Below, one piece after another: positions 37,201 through 49,200 of a stretch of 64,000 bases of DNA. Source of the stretch: Caprimulgus europaeus (lineage: Eukaryota > Chordata > Aves > Caprimulgiformes > Caprimulgidae); NCBI GenBank assembly GCA_907165065.1, contig OU015541.1, positions 248,001 through 312,000 of the forward strand, written 5' to 3'. The notes under the pieces were generated by a model that made no database searches, was not told the origin of the DNA, and saw only the letters and a list, made by a program, of their open reading frames with translations. A program made the position numbers and the translations under genes. How positions within the stretch are numbered: position 1 is the first letter of the stretch; each line of letters opens with the position of its first letter.

Positions 37201-40200
37201 AGCTCAGTGTACCTTTGCAGTGCTTGCCGTGGGGTAAAGCAGCACTGCAGTGAGTGGAGCTGTAAGTGCAATCCCTGTCCCATGTGCAGAGCAAGCCTGG
37301 AGCTCTGTGTGTCCCCGAGGGAGGGGAGCAGACTGTGAGCCCCCAGCACCGCTGCCTGTGCCAGGCACAGGTTGGTGAGTGCGGGGGTGAAGGGGCTGCC
37401 CTAGATCTCAGCAGGTGACCTCCCCCGTGCCAGCTGACATGTGGTGCTCGGTTCAAGCTGCTGCTGGGAATGCCAAAACCAGTGTCAGTGTGCAAGGTCC
37501 AGGTCCTGAGACAGGAGCCTCATGCCTTGATGGGGAACATTGAACCCCGGCTCACCTGGGTGTGGTGGAGGAGCATGTGGCAGATGTCACCACTGCCCTG
37601 TGCTCTCAGTTGATACCAGCTGTTTCATGTCCCGGCTCTGCTCACTTGCCTCTCAGCCATTGGTGCCAGTCCCTGGGGCGTAAGAGTCAGGATCCAAGTC
37701 AGGGTTTGATGCTCTTGCATCTGAATTGGCTGGCTGTCTGCAGCACAGATGCTCATCTGGTGACTGACCCTTACCGTGGGAACTTGCTCAGGGCTGCTCA
37801 GCTTTTCCAGGGGTAGAACAAGCCAGCGCAGCCCAGCAGTTGGGTTTCTTTACTGGAAAATGGGTGTGGTGAGGCTGAGCGATGCTCTGCAGGTGCTGTC
37901 AGCCGACAGACAGTCCGTGCCGCAGCAGGCAGGGATGCGGCGCTGAGGGACCCTCTGCGCTGGCAGCAGCTGTGCAGCTGTGATGGCCTCTGGATGGGAC
38001 AGGCGTGAGGAGGGTTTGCTCCCTGCTAGCAGCAGATAGCGCTTCCCGCTGAAGCTCTGCTGCTTGTTTTGTTTCAGATAATCACTCACAGGTGTCGAGA
38101 GCCTCTCTCCGTATCCGTATCCTGGACGTGAATGACAATCCACCCGAGCTCGCCACCCCCTATGAAGCTGCTGTGTGTGAGGATGCCAAGCCAGGCCAGG
38201 TAACGGGTGTCCCCCAGTTCTTCTCTCGGGTCTCCATCAGCACCTGCAGCGGTCTTGTGCTGTGAGCAGCACTCTGGGCCAGCGCCAGCCTGCCCGTCCT
38301 TCCCCTTCTGCCTGAGCATCTTCCTGCGCAGCCACTGTCACATTGGAAGCTGCTTTGCTGGTGTCCTATAGCCAAGCCTGTCTGGAGGGGCCAAGGCTCA
38401 TCCCTTGCTGTGGCAGAAGCCAGTGATGCTCTGCTGGGCTAGAGCTGTGGGAGGGGCTGTGGAGACAGCACTGATTCTCACCTCTGCTTTCTTCCCACAG
38501 CTGATCCAGACAATAAGCGTTGTGGACCGTGATGAGCCTCAGAGTGGCCATCGTTTCTACTTCACACTGGCACCTGAAGCCAGCAACAACCACCATTTTT
38601 CTCTGCTGGATATTAAGGGTAAGCCCTGCTGTGTCCTTCCCAGTGCTGCAGCCTCTGGGCTGAGTGGCACAGCTGGCCGTGGGAGGAGATGGAGCTGTGG
38701 GCTTATGGTCCCTCTGTGCTGAATGGAGTTCAGGATGCTTTTGGCACCCTGTAAGGCTCCTTGCCAACCTGAAATGGTGGGACTGGTCAGTTGACAATTT
38801 GTATTTCCCCAAGGAGGCTCTGCTAGCTTTTTTTCTGCTGCAGACAAGTCCAAAGCTCCTCTTGTGCTGTCTGGTTAGCCTTTGATGTTTTTGGGGTTCT
38901 TGGTCCTGTTCTTGATGTGAAAACCTCCAACCTGCCTGCAGGCAGGGAGATGATGTGGATTTACAAATGAACACACTCCCGTTTTCTGCATTATGATTTA
39001 TCCCTCTGTAAGGCAGATCCTGGAGTGTGGGTCTTCCCAGGGTGGGTATGCAGGTGGGCAGCCCCTGTGGCCCTGATTGACAAATAGGAGCAGCTCAGGA
39101 GTCCTGGGAGGCAGTGGGGCCGTGCAGCAGCCAGCCTTGGCTGTCACAGGATATCTGGGATGCAGCCAGCAGAGCCAGATTCCCCATTATGTGGTGGCTC
39201 AGGAGTGCGGTTCCTCTGTGTTTCCTGAGGCTCATCCTGTCCTGTGGGAAACACAGCCAGGAGGGCCGGTCTGTTCCTCTGGGAAGCTCTCGGGTTCTTT
39301 GCACCCTGGGCTGAGCGGTTCTGATGACTCAGTCCCTGCCTACTGCTGTAACCAACTGGCTGCAATACAGGTTTTGTTGGCTGCACCGTGGCTGCTATTT
39401 GGCTTTGAAGACTGCAAGGTCAGGCTGCGTTTGTGCGGAAGGTAACAATCGAGAAGGGTAGCTATCAGGCTACCCTTGACTGGTGGTGGGTGAATTTAGG
39501 TGCTGATTGCAGTGGTAAGTACAGCAGGGACCCTTGCAGATGCTAGGATCATCTCCAGCCAGAGGTGCACTTACTTGTCAAAGGGGCTAGCCCAGATGGA
39601 AGCCAGCAGACCACATTGAAATGCTTCTTTGATTTTGGTTTTTGGAAGAGCTTCAGACGTAATTGTAGAAGGACTGATACTGCTTTGCGTCCCAAAAAGC
39701 GTAGCTGTCCCTGACCCAAGTCCCTCCTCTTGCACTCACGGGGCAGCTGTTCACAAGACCTTTGCTTCTTATTGTGGAAGCAAGCTTTAATCCTCTGCAA
39801 GATTTTGCCCCACACCCAGCGATTAACTTCCTTCACTTTCTCTGAAAGTCCTTGCGAAAATGTGCTTGAGTGCACCGAGTTACACCCTTGGGTCCGTCCC
39901 TACCCAGACCCCTCCACAAGCTCCAAGGGGCCCGGGGCAGCACTCTCAGCTCTGAGCCAGGACATCTGCCACGGCTGGGATGTGATCCCGGAGCCATCGC
40001 TGCTGCTGCACCTACCTGGGACGAGGGACCTGGCCGGGGGGGCTGGAGCTCAGCGGGGGCTGCCTCTCTGTGCCCAGTGCTGCGTGGGGATCATCCCCCA
40101 GCTGTGACCCGAGAGCTGGCATTGCAGGAGGGTGCAGGGCATGGGCTCCTCCAGAGCTGCTGCTCTCTTGAGTGGGACAAGGCTCTCGTTGCACGGGGTA

Positions 40201-43200
40201 GTCCTTCGTGCTAAATGATCCCACAAACTTTGCATGTGGTGTAACACTGCATAAGATGAGTAAAAGCTGGCATCACCTCCCACCTTCTGTTCTCAGGAAA
40301 ACAAATGCTGTTGCTGTGGGGTTATTCCCAGGGTGTTTGGAGACTCTCCCAATTGCCAAGCGATGCTGTCTTCCTCAACAAGAGGAGGAGGCTGCATGTG
40401 CAGATGGTGGCACCCCTCATTTCTAATGCATGTGTGTTTTATTGTCATCTCCCTTCCTTTGGTTTCTCCCTCTCTCCCTTTTCTCTGGTCCATTGAGCAC
40501 ACTGGGTGCACTCACCTTTGCCCCCTGCTCTTGTGGGTTCCCTTGCTGCATCCTCGTTTCTCCCCTCCTTGCCTCCCTCTCGTGTGCTCACCCCTCTTGC
40601 ACTCATCTCTGCTCCTCCATATAAATATCAGTGGTGACAAACTGCTACCACCAGCCCATCTGTTTCTTTGTACAAATTTGTAGCCAGTTTTGAAACGTGA
40701 TTTATAAATATTGCTTTTGCAGCCAAGGAGTGACACTGATGGATGTCAGCACAGATGGATTCACTAAGCTCTTGCTTAAATTCTTCTCTCTTTTGCTTTG
40801 CACCTCCTTCCTTTGGCTCCTGCAAGGTAACAGAAAGCCACCTCGGGAGGGTGACTTGTCCTCAGCACGGCAGCATCTCCTTGGGAACACTCCCCATTAC
40901 AGTTGGTCAGGCAGGATGAGCGCACCCAGCCGTGGCAGGGCTGGCGAGGGGAGCCTGGGTGTTCACTGTGAGCTGCCAGGGAGGTGTTGGAAGCCCTGAG
41001 CTGCCCATGATGCCGAGGAGTCCCCGGGGGGCTGCTGGGATGCCCCAGAGCAGGGCAGTGAGGGCGGCAGCGGCTTGAGCAGGCACCTTGCTGGCAAAAC
41101 AGACCCCACAGGAGGCTGGAAAAGCAGGAGGAGTCAGTGCAGAGCCCAGTGGCAGAGGTGGGAGCAGAGGGGGACGGGAGGACACTGACCACTGCCCAGG
41201 CTCTTCAGGGCTCCCTGTAGGCAGCATGGAGGAAGCCTGCAAGGGTCTCAAGGAAAGCCCAGGGTGATCAATGGGGCAGCCTGTCTGTCAGATGAAGAGC
41301 TTGTGGAGTACCTGCTGGTGAGTGGGCACGTGGCAGTGGTGACAGGGCAGGTCTGATACTGACACGATACTGCCACAATGCTGCTGCTTGCCCAAACCCT
41401 GCTGGGTCGTGCCCCACTGCAGCCAAAACTGCTCGGAGTGGGGATGGCCCCTGCAAAGTGCCTGCAGGTAACTCCTGCAGCCCTGCTCGGCAGCTCCCAG
41501 CACACGCTGAGCTTCCTTGGCTCTGATGCTCTGGGTCAGAGATATGAGAGCAAAAGGTGACGATGCAGGAGACCTTGTGTTAGCTGGATTATAGCTGGTT
41601 TGCCATAATCAAGCTTTTAGAAACCGTGCTGTTTCCTACTGGTATCTTTCCTTGCTTTTGCTTTATCCAAGGGAGTGCTCAAGCACTTCCTAATTCATCA
41701 GACAAGGAATAAATGTTATGTGTGGTAACAACGGCCCTGATCCAGGATGAAGATGCCCAGCAAATGAAGTGCCTGGAGGAAGAGAGAGAATTGGAAAAGC
41801 TGACTTCACCTGGGTCTAATTAGTGCCCTTCCAAAGGCATTCACCATCCTTTGCCTCCTAACTTGCCTTTTCCTGGGTCTTTCTGACCTGAGAAAATTGA
41901 TTACAGAAGGATCAAAGGCAATTAAAGCCTGAAATCACATTCTCCAAGAAATGCTAATTGTGTTGGAAGGGATGGTAGAAAGCATCCAAGCCCAGCAACC
42001 TGGAAGGAGTGCTAGATAATATGGAGCGACACATGGAGCTACTGACTCCAGAGCTCAAGGGCTAGGCGAGCAGATGTCTGAACTCTCTGCAGGTCTCATT
42101 AAGAGCATGTAATGGGTGATAGAAGATCTGAAAATCATAACAATCAAAAGCAAAATGTTAGGATTTGAGGATTGCCTCCGGATAGAGGAAGCCTCCTCCA
42201 GCCCTGCTGGGATGCTGTTCTCAGCATGAGCAGCATAGATGCTAATCTGATGAGGGGTGAAAAAGAGCTTCAAATCTCCACAGGGGCTGAGCGAAAGGTA
42301 AATGAGCAGCAGCAGTGCCAGGCTATGGCACCAGAGAACTTGGGAGAAGGAAGAGGCAAAAGGGGACAATCGGATTCTTCTACCAGCTGTACCTGCCTGG
42401 GGCTGAAAGAGGGGTCTGCTCCTTTTGGGATTCCCTTTGGGGCAGCAGCATGGCCACAGGCCCAGCCTTGAGCCATGTGCACCTCTGCAGAGCTGGTGTG
42501 CCCAGGCACCAGAGCTGCAGAACAGCTGCTGGAGAAGGGGCAGGCAGACACCCTGGGAGCGTGGGAGAGGGCTGGCATATTGAAATCCAAACTGGAGATA
42601 GGTTGTTCCCTTCTGCTCTCCTAGCGCTGTTCAAGATTGAGTTATGAGGATTTATTATTTCTGTCTTTGAAGCTTCCAAGAGCCTCTTTGGAGAGGGAGT
42701 CTGAGAGACTTAATTACTTTTTTTATTCCTAGTGGTGTTACGCTACCACCAGAGTATTCTGTGTTCCTGAAGTTTTCCGTTGCAGCAGTGTTGACTGGCC
42801 CCTGCATACCTGACCCATGTTGGTTTCTGTCTTGTCTGGCGACCCGCTTCACAAGCGGGCAGAGGTACCATCTCCTGTCCATCATGCAAGGTGATACGAT
42901 GTGACGCGGGGTAACATCCCTGCGTGGTCAGGGAGAGGGTGGCATAGGAAACCTGCAGAGGAAATGTAAGTTTATGTAGCAAGTCAGCAATGATAGTAAA
43001 TGGTTTGGTTTGGGGCTTCAGTGAACACATGGCACAACCTTTAGAGTGGTATGACCGTCACACAGAGTGTAACCTCATGCGGACTGGGCAGGAAGACAGA
43101 AGTGAGGAGATCCAAACTCATCTGTGCAGGAAAGCTGTGGATTCACATCTGCTCACATTTCAGTACCATCTCCTGGGAAACACTGCTTCTCGACCTCATG

Positions 43201-46200
43201 ACCCAAAAAATGGACTTAGCAGAAAGCTGCTACAGAGAAAGAGACAGGAGAGGCTGCAGGGCCAGCCCTGCCTGGCTTTTCTTTGCAATGACTCAGGCTG
43301 TGCTGATAGAAACAAATCTGTGCCAAGACACGCGTCCTGAAGCAACTGCTTTGGGTCAGCTGCATGGAGAGAAACAACCATACCAACAGAAATTACATTG
43401 TTTTGTAGGAGGTTGTTTTAGATGGATTTTCTAGGGTACATTTTACTAGATCTGGGCAAAATTTTCTTCTCTTGTGTGGTCAAATAGAGTATGGTGCATG
43501 GCGGCAGCATGGCTTTTTCTGGAGCATCTCAGGAGGGAGCACGGATGTTTACAAGTAACAGGGTTGTAAACACCTGACAGAGGAAACAGTTGTCCAGGGT
43601 GCCTGGGGAGCCGTGAGCAGCAGGGAGGAGGCTGGAGCCATCTCAGTGCCTGGAGGGGGCTGGTCTGTGCCAAACTGGGGTGTCCAGCCTTGGTGGGTGA
43701 TGTCATAGACGTGAAGTGTCTGTGGGTCTCCCTCCTGTAGGAAATGCTCATGTCACCCTGTTCAAGAGAAAAATGTAGCTTCATGACGTTTGAAATAGTG
43801 TTTTTAGTTTTAATTTTTGTTCTCCCTAGCACCGAGTTTTGGGTTACACAGCAAGACCTCAGCCCTTTTCTGAGCTGAGGTTTCTCAGAGCAGAGCTATC
43901 TGTTGTGCTGCTGATATATTCAAGCACTGGCTGCTTTATTTTCACTTGTGGGTTCAGTAGTGAAAATATTTCTCCTTCCCATACTCGAGGTGAAGGGGCT
44001 CAGCAGAGCAACGCGCTGTCTGAACAGTCTCAGCTGAGCCGAGGTTTGTGGCTGCCTCTCTGCGACATGCACATGTATTTCCCCTTGATTTCTAGAGACT
44101 GCTTCTAAAAATACAGTGTGCCTTGTGGCAGGTCCTCCTCCCTCACAGGAGCTGGCTGTAAGCAGAAGGGGAGTCGCCAACCTTCTGCCGCATTGCCAGA
44201 GAGGTGAGAGCTGGTGCTGTGCTTGCATTTATGCAGCACTAAAGGGCTGCTGGCCCGCACGGCTGGGAGAGCTCCCAGGCACAGTAGTTCCTCACACCGG
44301 GACCGGAGACGGGATGGGCAGCACATGTAGGTTCAGGGCTTTGTGCACAGGGATCCTCCGAGCCAGAATCCAACCATGAGCTCAGGCAGGTGACTTGACT
44401 GGTGTAATGGTGCCAGTGACGGCAACCTTCATGGGCTGGGGACCAGAGCCTTGCTCGCTCACAGCAAGTGGGTCCATCCCATTTCTCCTTTGGCTTCATC
44501 TCTACTGGATCCAGGTACCTAAGGCTTATGTTTAGCTGGGCTGGCTAGTCGTGGCTTCTTGCTGAGATGGTGCCATTAACATTATTTATGTCTCCCTGCT
44601 ATGCTGCAGCAAGCTGAGGGAGCAGCACCAAATGAGATCTTGTTACTTTTGTGCAAGTGATTAGCATAATAATAATTTTATTTCTAGTTCATCCTTGGTA
44701 GGCGATAGGCAGCTTCTCAGCAGACTGCTGCCAGCAGACTGCTGCGCTTGCCTCAGCCTCCCTGATGCCCGCAGGGCTGGTGCTCCCCTGCTCCTCCTAA
44801 CAGCTCTGCCAGGTTACCTGTGGGCCACAAGCTGCTCCAGGAGTCTCTGCCATGGTGGCAGATGTCCTGCGGGACCAGGTGGCTGCACGGGAGGAGGGCA
44901 GTGGTCCCTGCCTCGCGTACAAAGAAGCCAGGCGATGTGTGCAGTGCAGAGATCATGCTCTCTGCTGTGGACAGTCCCCTCCATGGCTGGCTGCAGCACT
45001 GGGATCACATCTGACGGGGGGAGCATGGGTCAGTGCCGAGTGCTGCAGCCTTGCAGGTGGAGTGATGACATTGCAGGTACTATCTCCCTTCTGAGGCAAA
45101 CTATCCCCAGATTGACTTGTACAAGTATTTGCCTTGTTACTATCTTCTGCTGTCTGCTATTGAGGATGTTGCCTGCCTGAAGTCTGCTGCTGCAAGCAGG
45201 GATGCGTGAGGATACCTGGAAAGTTCCCATAATGGAAAAAAGATGCTACATCCAAAGGATGAGTTTTTCTGGTGACCTGCAGCACAGTTCTGTGTGCAGG
45301 AATAAGATCTGGGTTTGAATATCACCCTTGTGGCATTCAGGGCAGCTGACAAATGTTGGCTGGTTGTGGTCTTCTCTCCGGTGTCTCTTGCCTTTCCTAA
45401 GTTGAGCTCTTCAAGGCAGACCTATGCTCTCAGGTGAACTGGAAGGGATGACTTTTCCTCTGTCTCCTTATTCTGGAACCTCACCTAGGGTGCCAGAAGC
45501 TCTGCTCTCCCCAGCAACACGGCTGTGTTCTGGCAACGCAGAAAACTGCAGTGGGCTGAGTCCAGAAACGTGACGATAGGAAGCAGCAATCTGGTCTTTA
45601 GCACCGTGACAGCTGAGCAGCGTTCTAGGCACGAGGCCGTGCACTGCAGCCTCCCCTCTGGGCGCAGACAGCCCATCGTCCTCGCTCTTGCTGCGCCCAG
45701 CCGTGCTCAGCTTCAGCATGTGCTGGGTGGGCTTCACCTCCGCACCTGCGCTGGGGGCACGGGCTGCCCCAGCTCCCCCTCTCCCAGGCTGCTGGGAAGC
45801 AGAAACCATCCGTGCCCTTGCTGGGGCTGGTTGCAGCAGTCCTGTGGCCAGGTCACCAGTGCCTCTGCCGTTTGTACTGGCAGAGCTGGGCAAGGGCTCA
45901 GCACCAGCATCCTGGACAACTCTTCCCCTCAGCTCTGAGCAGCTGGAGGGAGATGGGCTCTGTGCACTGCTCTGCCCCAGTTGCTGTGCAGCATCTCTGG
46001 GCTCTTCCCCGCTTCCTGTCTGGCCTGTGGATCTTCCCTGTCCCACAGCTAAGCGTGTCCCTGCCCCACAGCTCTGCTCTTGGCTCGCCTCCCAGCCCTG
46101 CTGTGCCCCTGTGCTCCCGTGCAGCACCTGATCCATACGGCAATTTCCGTGGTGGCAGGCAGCCCAGGAGCCAGGATTAGAATAGATGTCTTTTCCGATC

Positions 46201-49200
46201 GAAGAGCTGATTGATACAGAAAGGGGCCAGTCCAGCATAAATCAGGTGCAATGAGGAGAGAGTCTGTAGACAGCAGCACCTTGCTGTGAGTGGGCCAATC
46301 TATGTTTTGTTAGATAAAGACTGCAGATAGTCGGCAGCAACTTCTGACATCTGGCCACAATTGTTCAGCTGCTTTTCAGTCCCTTCCTGCCTGCTCTGCT
46401 GCTGGCTGGCAATGAGTAGCACGTGTGAGCCAGGAGCTGAGCTGATTTTTGGTCCCTGCTCCGGGTCACCTGCGTGCAGCTGCTGCTGCGGTTCAGCACT
46501 GGTGCTGGGGCGCTGGAGGGGCCCATGAAGTGTCCATGTTAATGGGATTGTAACGGGCTGTGCTGTTCTGGCGGAGCCCCTGAAACGGCAGGGTCTGAGC
46601 AGCCAGAGAGGAAGATGGCTGGCTCAGGTGGGAGGCTTGGAAGGAGCAATGCCTGCTCCTTCAGAGGTTACAAAGCATCTGGGGGGGGGGTGGGTGTTTG
46701 GCCCTCCAGCTGAGGCAGGACCCTTCACCTGCCGCTCTCGGGTTTGCAGCAGTAACTGCTTGTGCAGGTTCAGTGCCATCTGCAGACCCCATCTGCTCTG
46801 GACTCAGCAGGCCAGGTCAGGTCAGGAGGGGATCTCCATGTCAGCAACTGATTTTTATCCTGATTCCTGCTCTTTTGGAAGGTTTTTTTCCCCTCTCTCT
46901 GCTCTGGCTGTGTTGTTTGTCAGCATGGCTCCAACAAACAGCAGTTTGCTGCTGCTCCTCTATTGGGTTCGCTCTGCCCTGGGCATGCTGGCGGGTGAGA
47001 TGCTGGGCTGGCCCCGAGGTGCCCAGCGAAGGGGCACGTGCTGGAGCAGAACTGGCCACCTCCGGGTGCTCGTGCTGCTGAGGGGCTGCAGTGCACGGGA
47101 GCCGTGAGCTCGCTCCCTGCTCACGGAGAGGATGGAAGCCCTGACCCTGCTCTGGGTAGTTGCTGGAGTGGGTGCGTGAGCAATCACTGTGCAAGCGGTA
47201 GCAGCCCTTCAGCACACGAGTGTTCATCTTGAGGGTGGAGGAGCCCATGGCGAGTCCTGCCAGCTGTGCTACAGGGGTGACTTTGCTGTGGGTTTACTTG
47301 TTCTCCACAGACAACACAGCTGCGGTGCACACACAAAGAGTGGGCTTCAATCGCCAGGAGCAGGATGTGTACTTGCTGCCCATTTTGGTGGTGGACAGTG
47401 GCCCCCCAGCCCTCAGCAGTACAGGGACTCTGACCATCCGCATCTGCAGCTGTGACAGCAACGGGGCCATCCAGTCCTGCAACAGCACAGCCTACATCGT
47501 GTCAGCTACGCTGAGCCCCGGTGCCCTCATCGCGCTGCTGGTCTGCGTCCTCATTCTGGTCGGTGAGTGCCTGCCTGTCTCCAGGCCTCCTCCTGCCCTG
47601 TCCCATCTCTTCTCCATCCAGCATCACACCGAGTGTGGGCAGCTGCTTTGGGCATGATGCAGGCTCCTATGTCTTGTCTCCTTGTTGGTGGCTGCAACAT
47701 GGGGGGCAGGAAGCCTGGCCCCCTGCCAGGGGGACCATCAGGGCAGCTCCCATGTTTGCCCCAGCTCCCCGTGCACTGGGTTCAGCAGGGCTCCCCACAT
47801 GCGGGCAGTGGGCTGCTGGCCTGCTCCCTGCCTCGCTGGGCAGGAGCCAAGAGCTGCTTGCAGGCTGCTATGCTGTGCCGTGCTGTGCCATGCTGTGCTT
47901 GCAGCAGGTGTCTCCCAGCAGACGGGGCATGTGTGCATCCCAATGTGGTGGCCGAGGGTGGCAGATGTGGGACACACAGTCGTGCTCTTCTCTTGGAGTG
48001 CTGGGAGGGTCAGTGTTAGAGTGTGCCTAAGCATGTGGGCAGGACATGGAGCTGGGGCACACACAGACCAGGGCATTGCCCAGGTTGGCACCTGCGCCCT
48101 GGGAACACTGCTGGCCACCACTGACACACTGGCTTGAGCTTGTGCTGGGCCACCACAGCACGGTATGAAGGTGCCAGGGAGGTCATGGGCTTGTGTGTGT
48201 GTGGGAAGGGGCTCTGAGAGAGGAGTTTTGCAGTGCCTGTGGATTTAGCACAGGGCAGTTGATGGCCGCTGCTGCTGCAAGTCCTCCAGTATCGGTGTTG
48301 GCTGACAGCTGGCTCCTGCAGGCTGCCCGGACGTCTGCGGAAGCCAGCGTGTTGTTCAGTGAAGTTGCCTCTCCTTGGCATACCTGTGCTCCTCATCTCC
48401 TGCTGTGTCTCCATTTAGAAAACCCTTTCCTACAGGGTACACTTTACATTGGTTTCATTTTCCAACGTAGTGCAAACAAATTTCCGCCTAATTGCCCAAA
48501 TGACTAAAGTGTACATCGGCGCTTTAAAGGTGATGGAATGAATGGATGATGATCCAGGACACATCTGCGGCTCATTGCTCAGGCTCTGTGCCATCTGCTC
48601 CACATTCACCCTCCCAACATTTGGCTGCTGCTCGGATTCATGCACCCCCTTTTCATACTCATCTTCTGCAGAATCCATCCGTTTGTCTGTCCAGCCATGT
48701 GTTCATCCATCTGTCCCTCCTGTATCAGCGGTCACGCTGCATGGGAAAGGAAGCTCCCGCTCTGCAGTGGAGCCCGGGGAAAACCTCTGTCCCAGCCAGT
48801 GACACAGTACAGCTGCTGCTCGATGGGCCTGGCTGGTAGGAAGCGGCTGGCATGCTGGCGGTCTCGGCTGTGGGGATCCCTGTGCTGGGGGGTGCTGTGC
48901 CTCTGCACCCTGCTGCTGAGCACAGGCTCTCCATGCCCCACAGGAGTGCAGCTCGCCCAAGTCCCTGTGCCCATCTGACGGTCTCTTTCCTTCCCAGTGC
49001 TGGTCCTTCTGATCCTCACGCTGAAGCGACACCACAAAAGCCACCTGACATCCGAGGATGATGAGGACATGAGAGACAATGTCATCAAATACAACGACGA
49101 AGGGGGTGGCGAGCAGGATACGGAGGCCTATGACATGTCAGCCCTGCGCAGTCTCTACGACTTCAGTGAGATCAAAGGCAGTGATGGAGGCGGGGGGCCG

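Larger units (their letters stand above)
30323..38077 (+). other. CDH22: CDH22 intron 7 (7.8 kb)
   Basis: GT-AG, phase 1. No nested gene is supported. It is the intron richest in enhancer-like AT-rich blocks (32360-32480, 33580-33730, 34590-34700, 35080-35330, 35590-35840). It also has two small CpG clusters (about 33841-33965 and 36075-36125) and an 11-A run at 30442-30452. Confidence 0.85.

Noticed and set aside
45309..45327. B-box-like GGGTTTGAATATCACCC as part of a tRNA gene
   Set aside because: The motif departs from the B-box consensus and no A box or acceptor stem could be found upstream.
45468..46238. 256-codon open frame on the minus strand in intron 9
   Set aside because: No domain or plausible splice partners, and the composition is typical of a chance frame in GC-rich intron.
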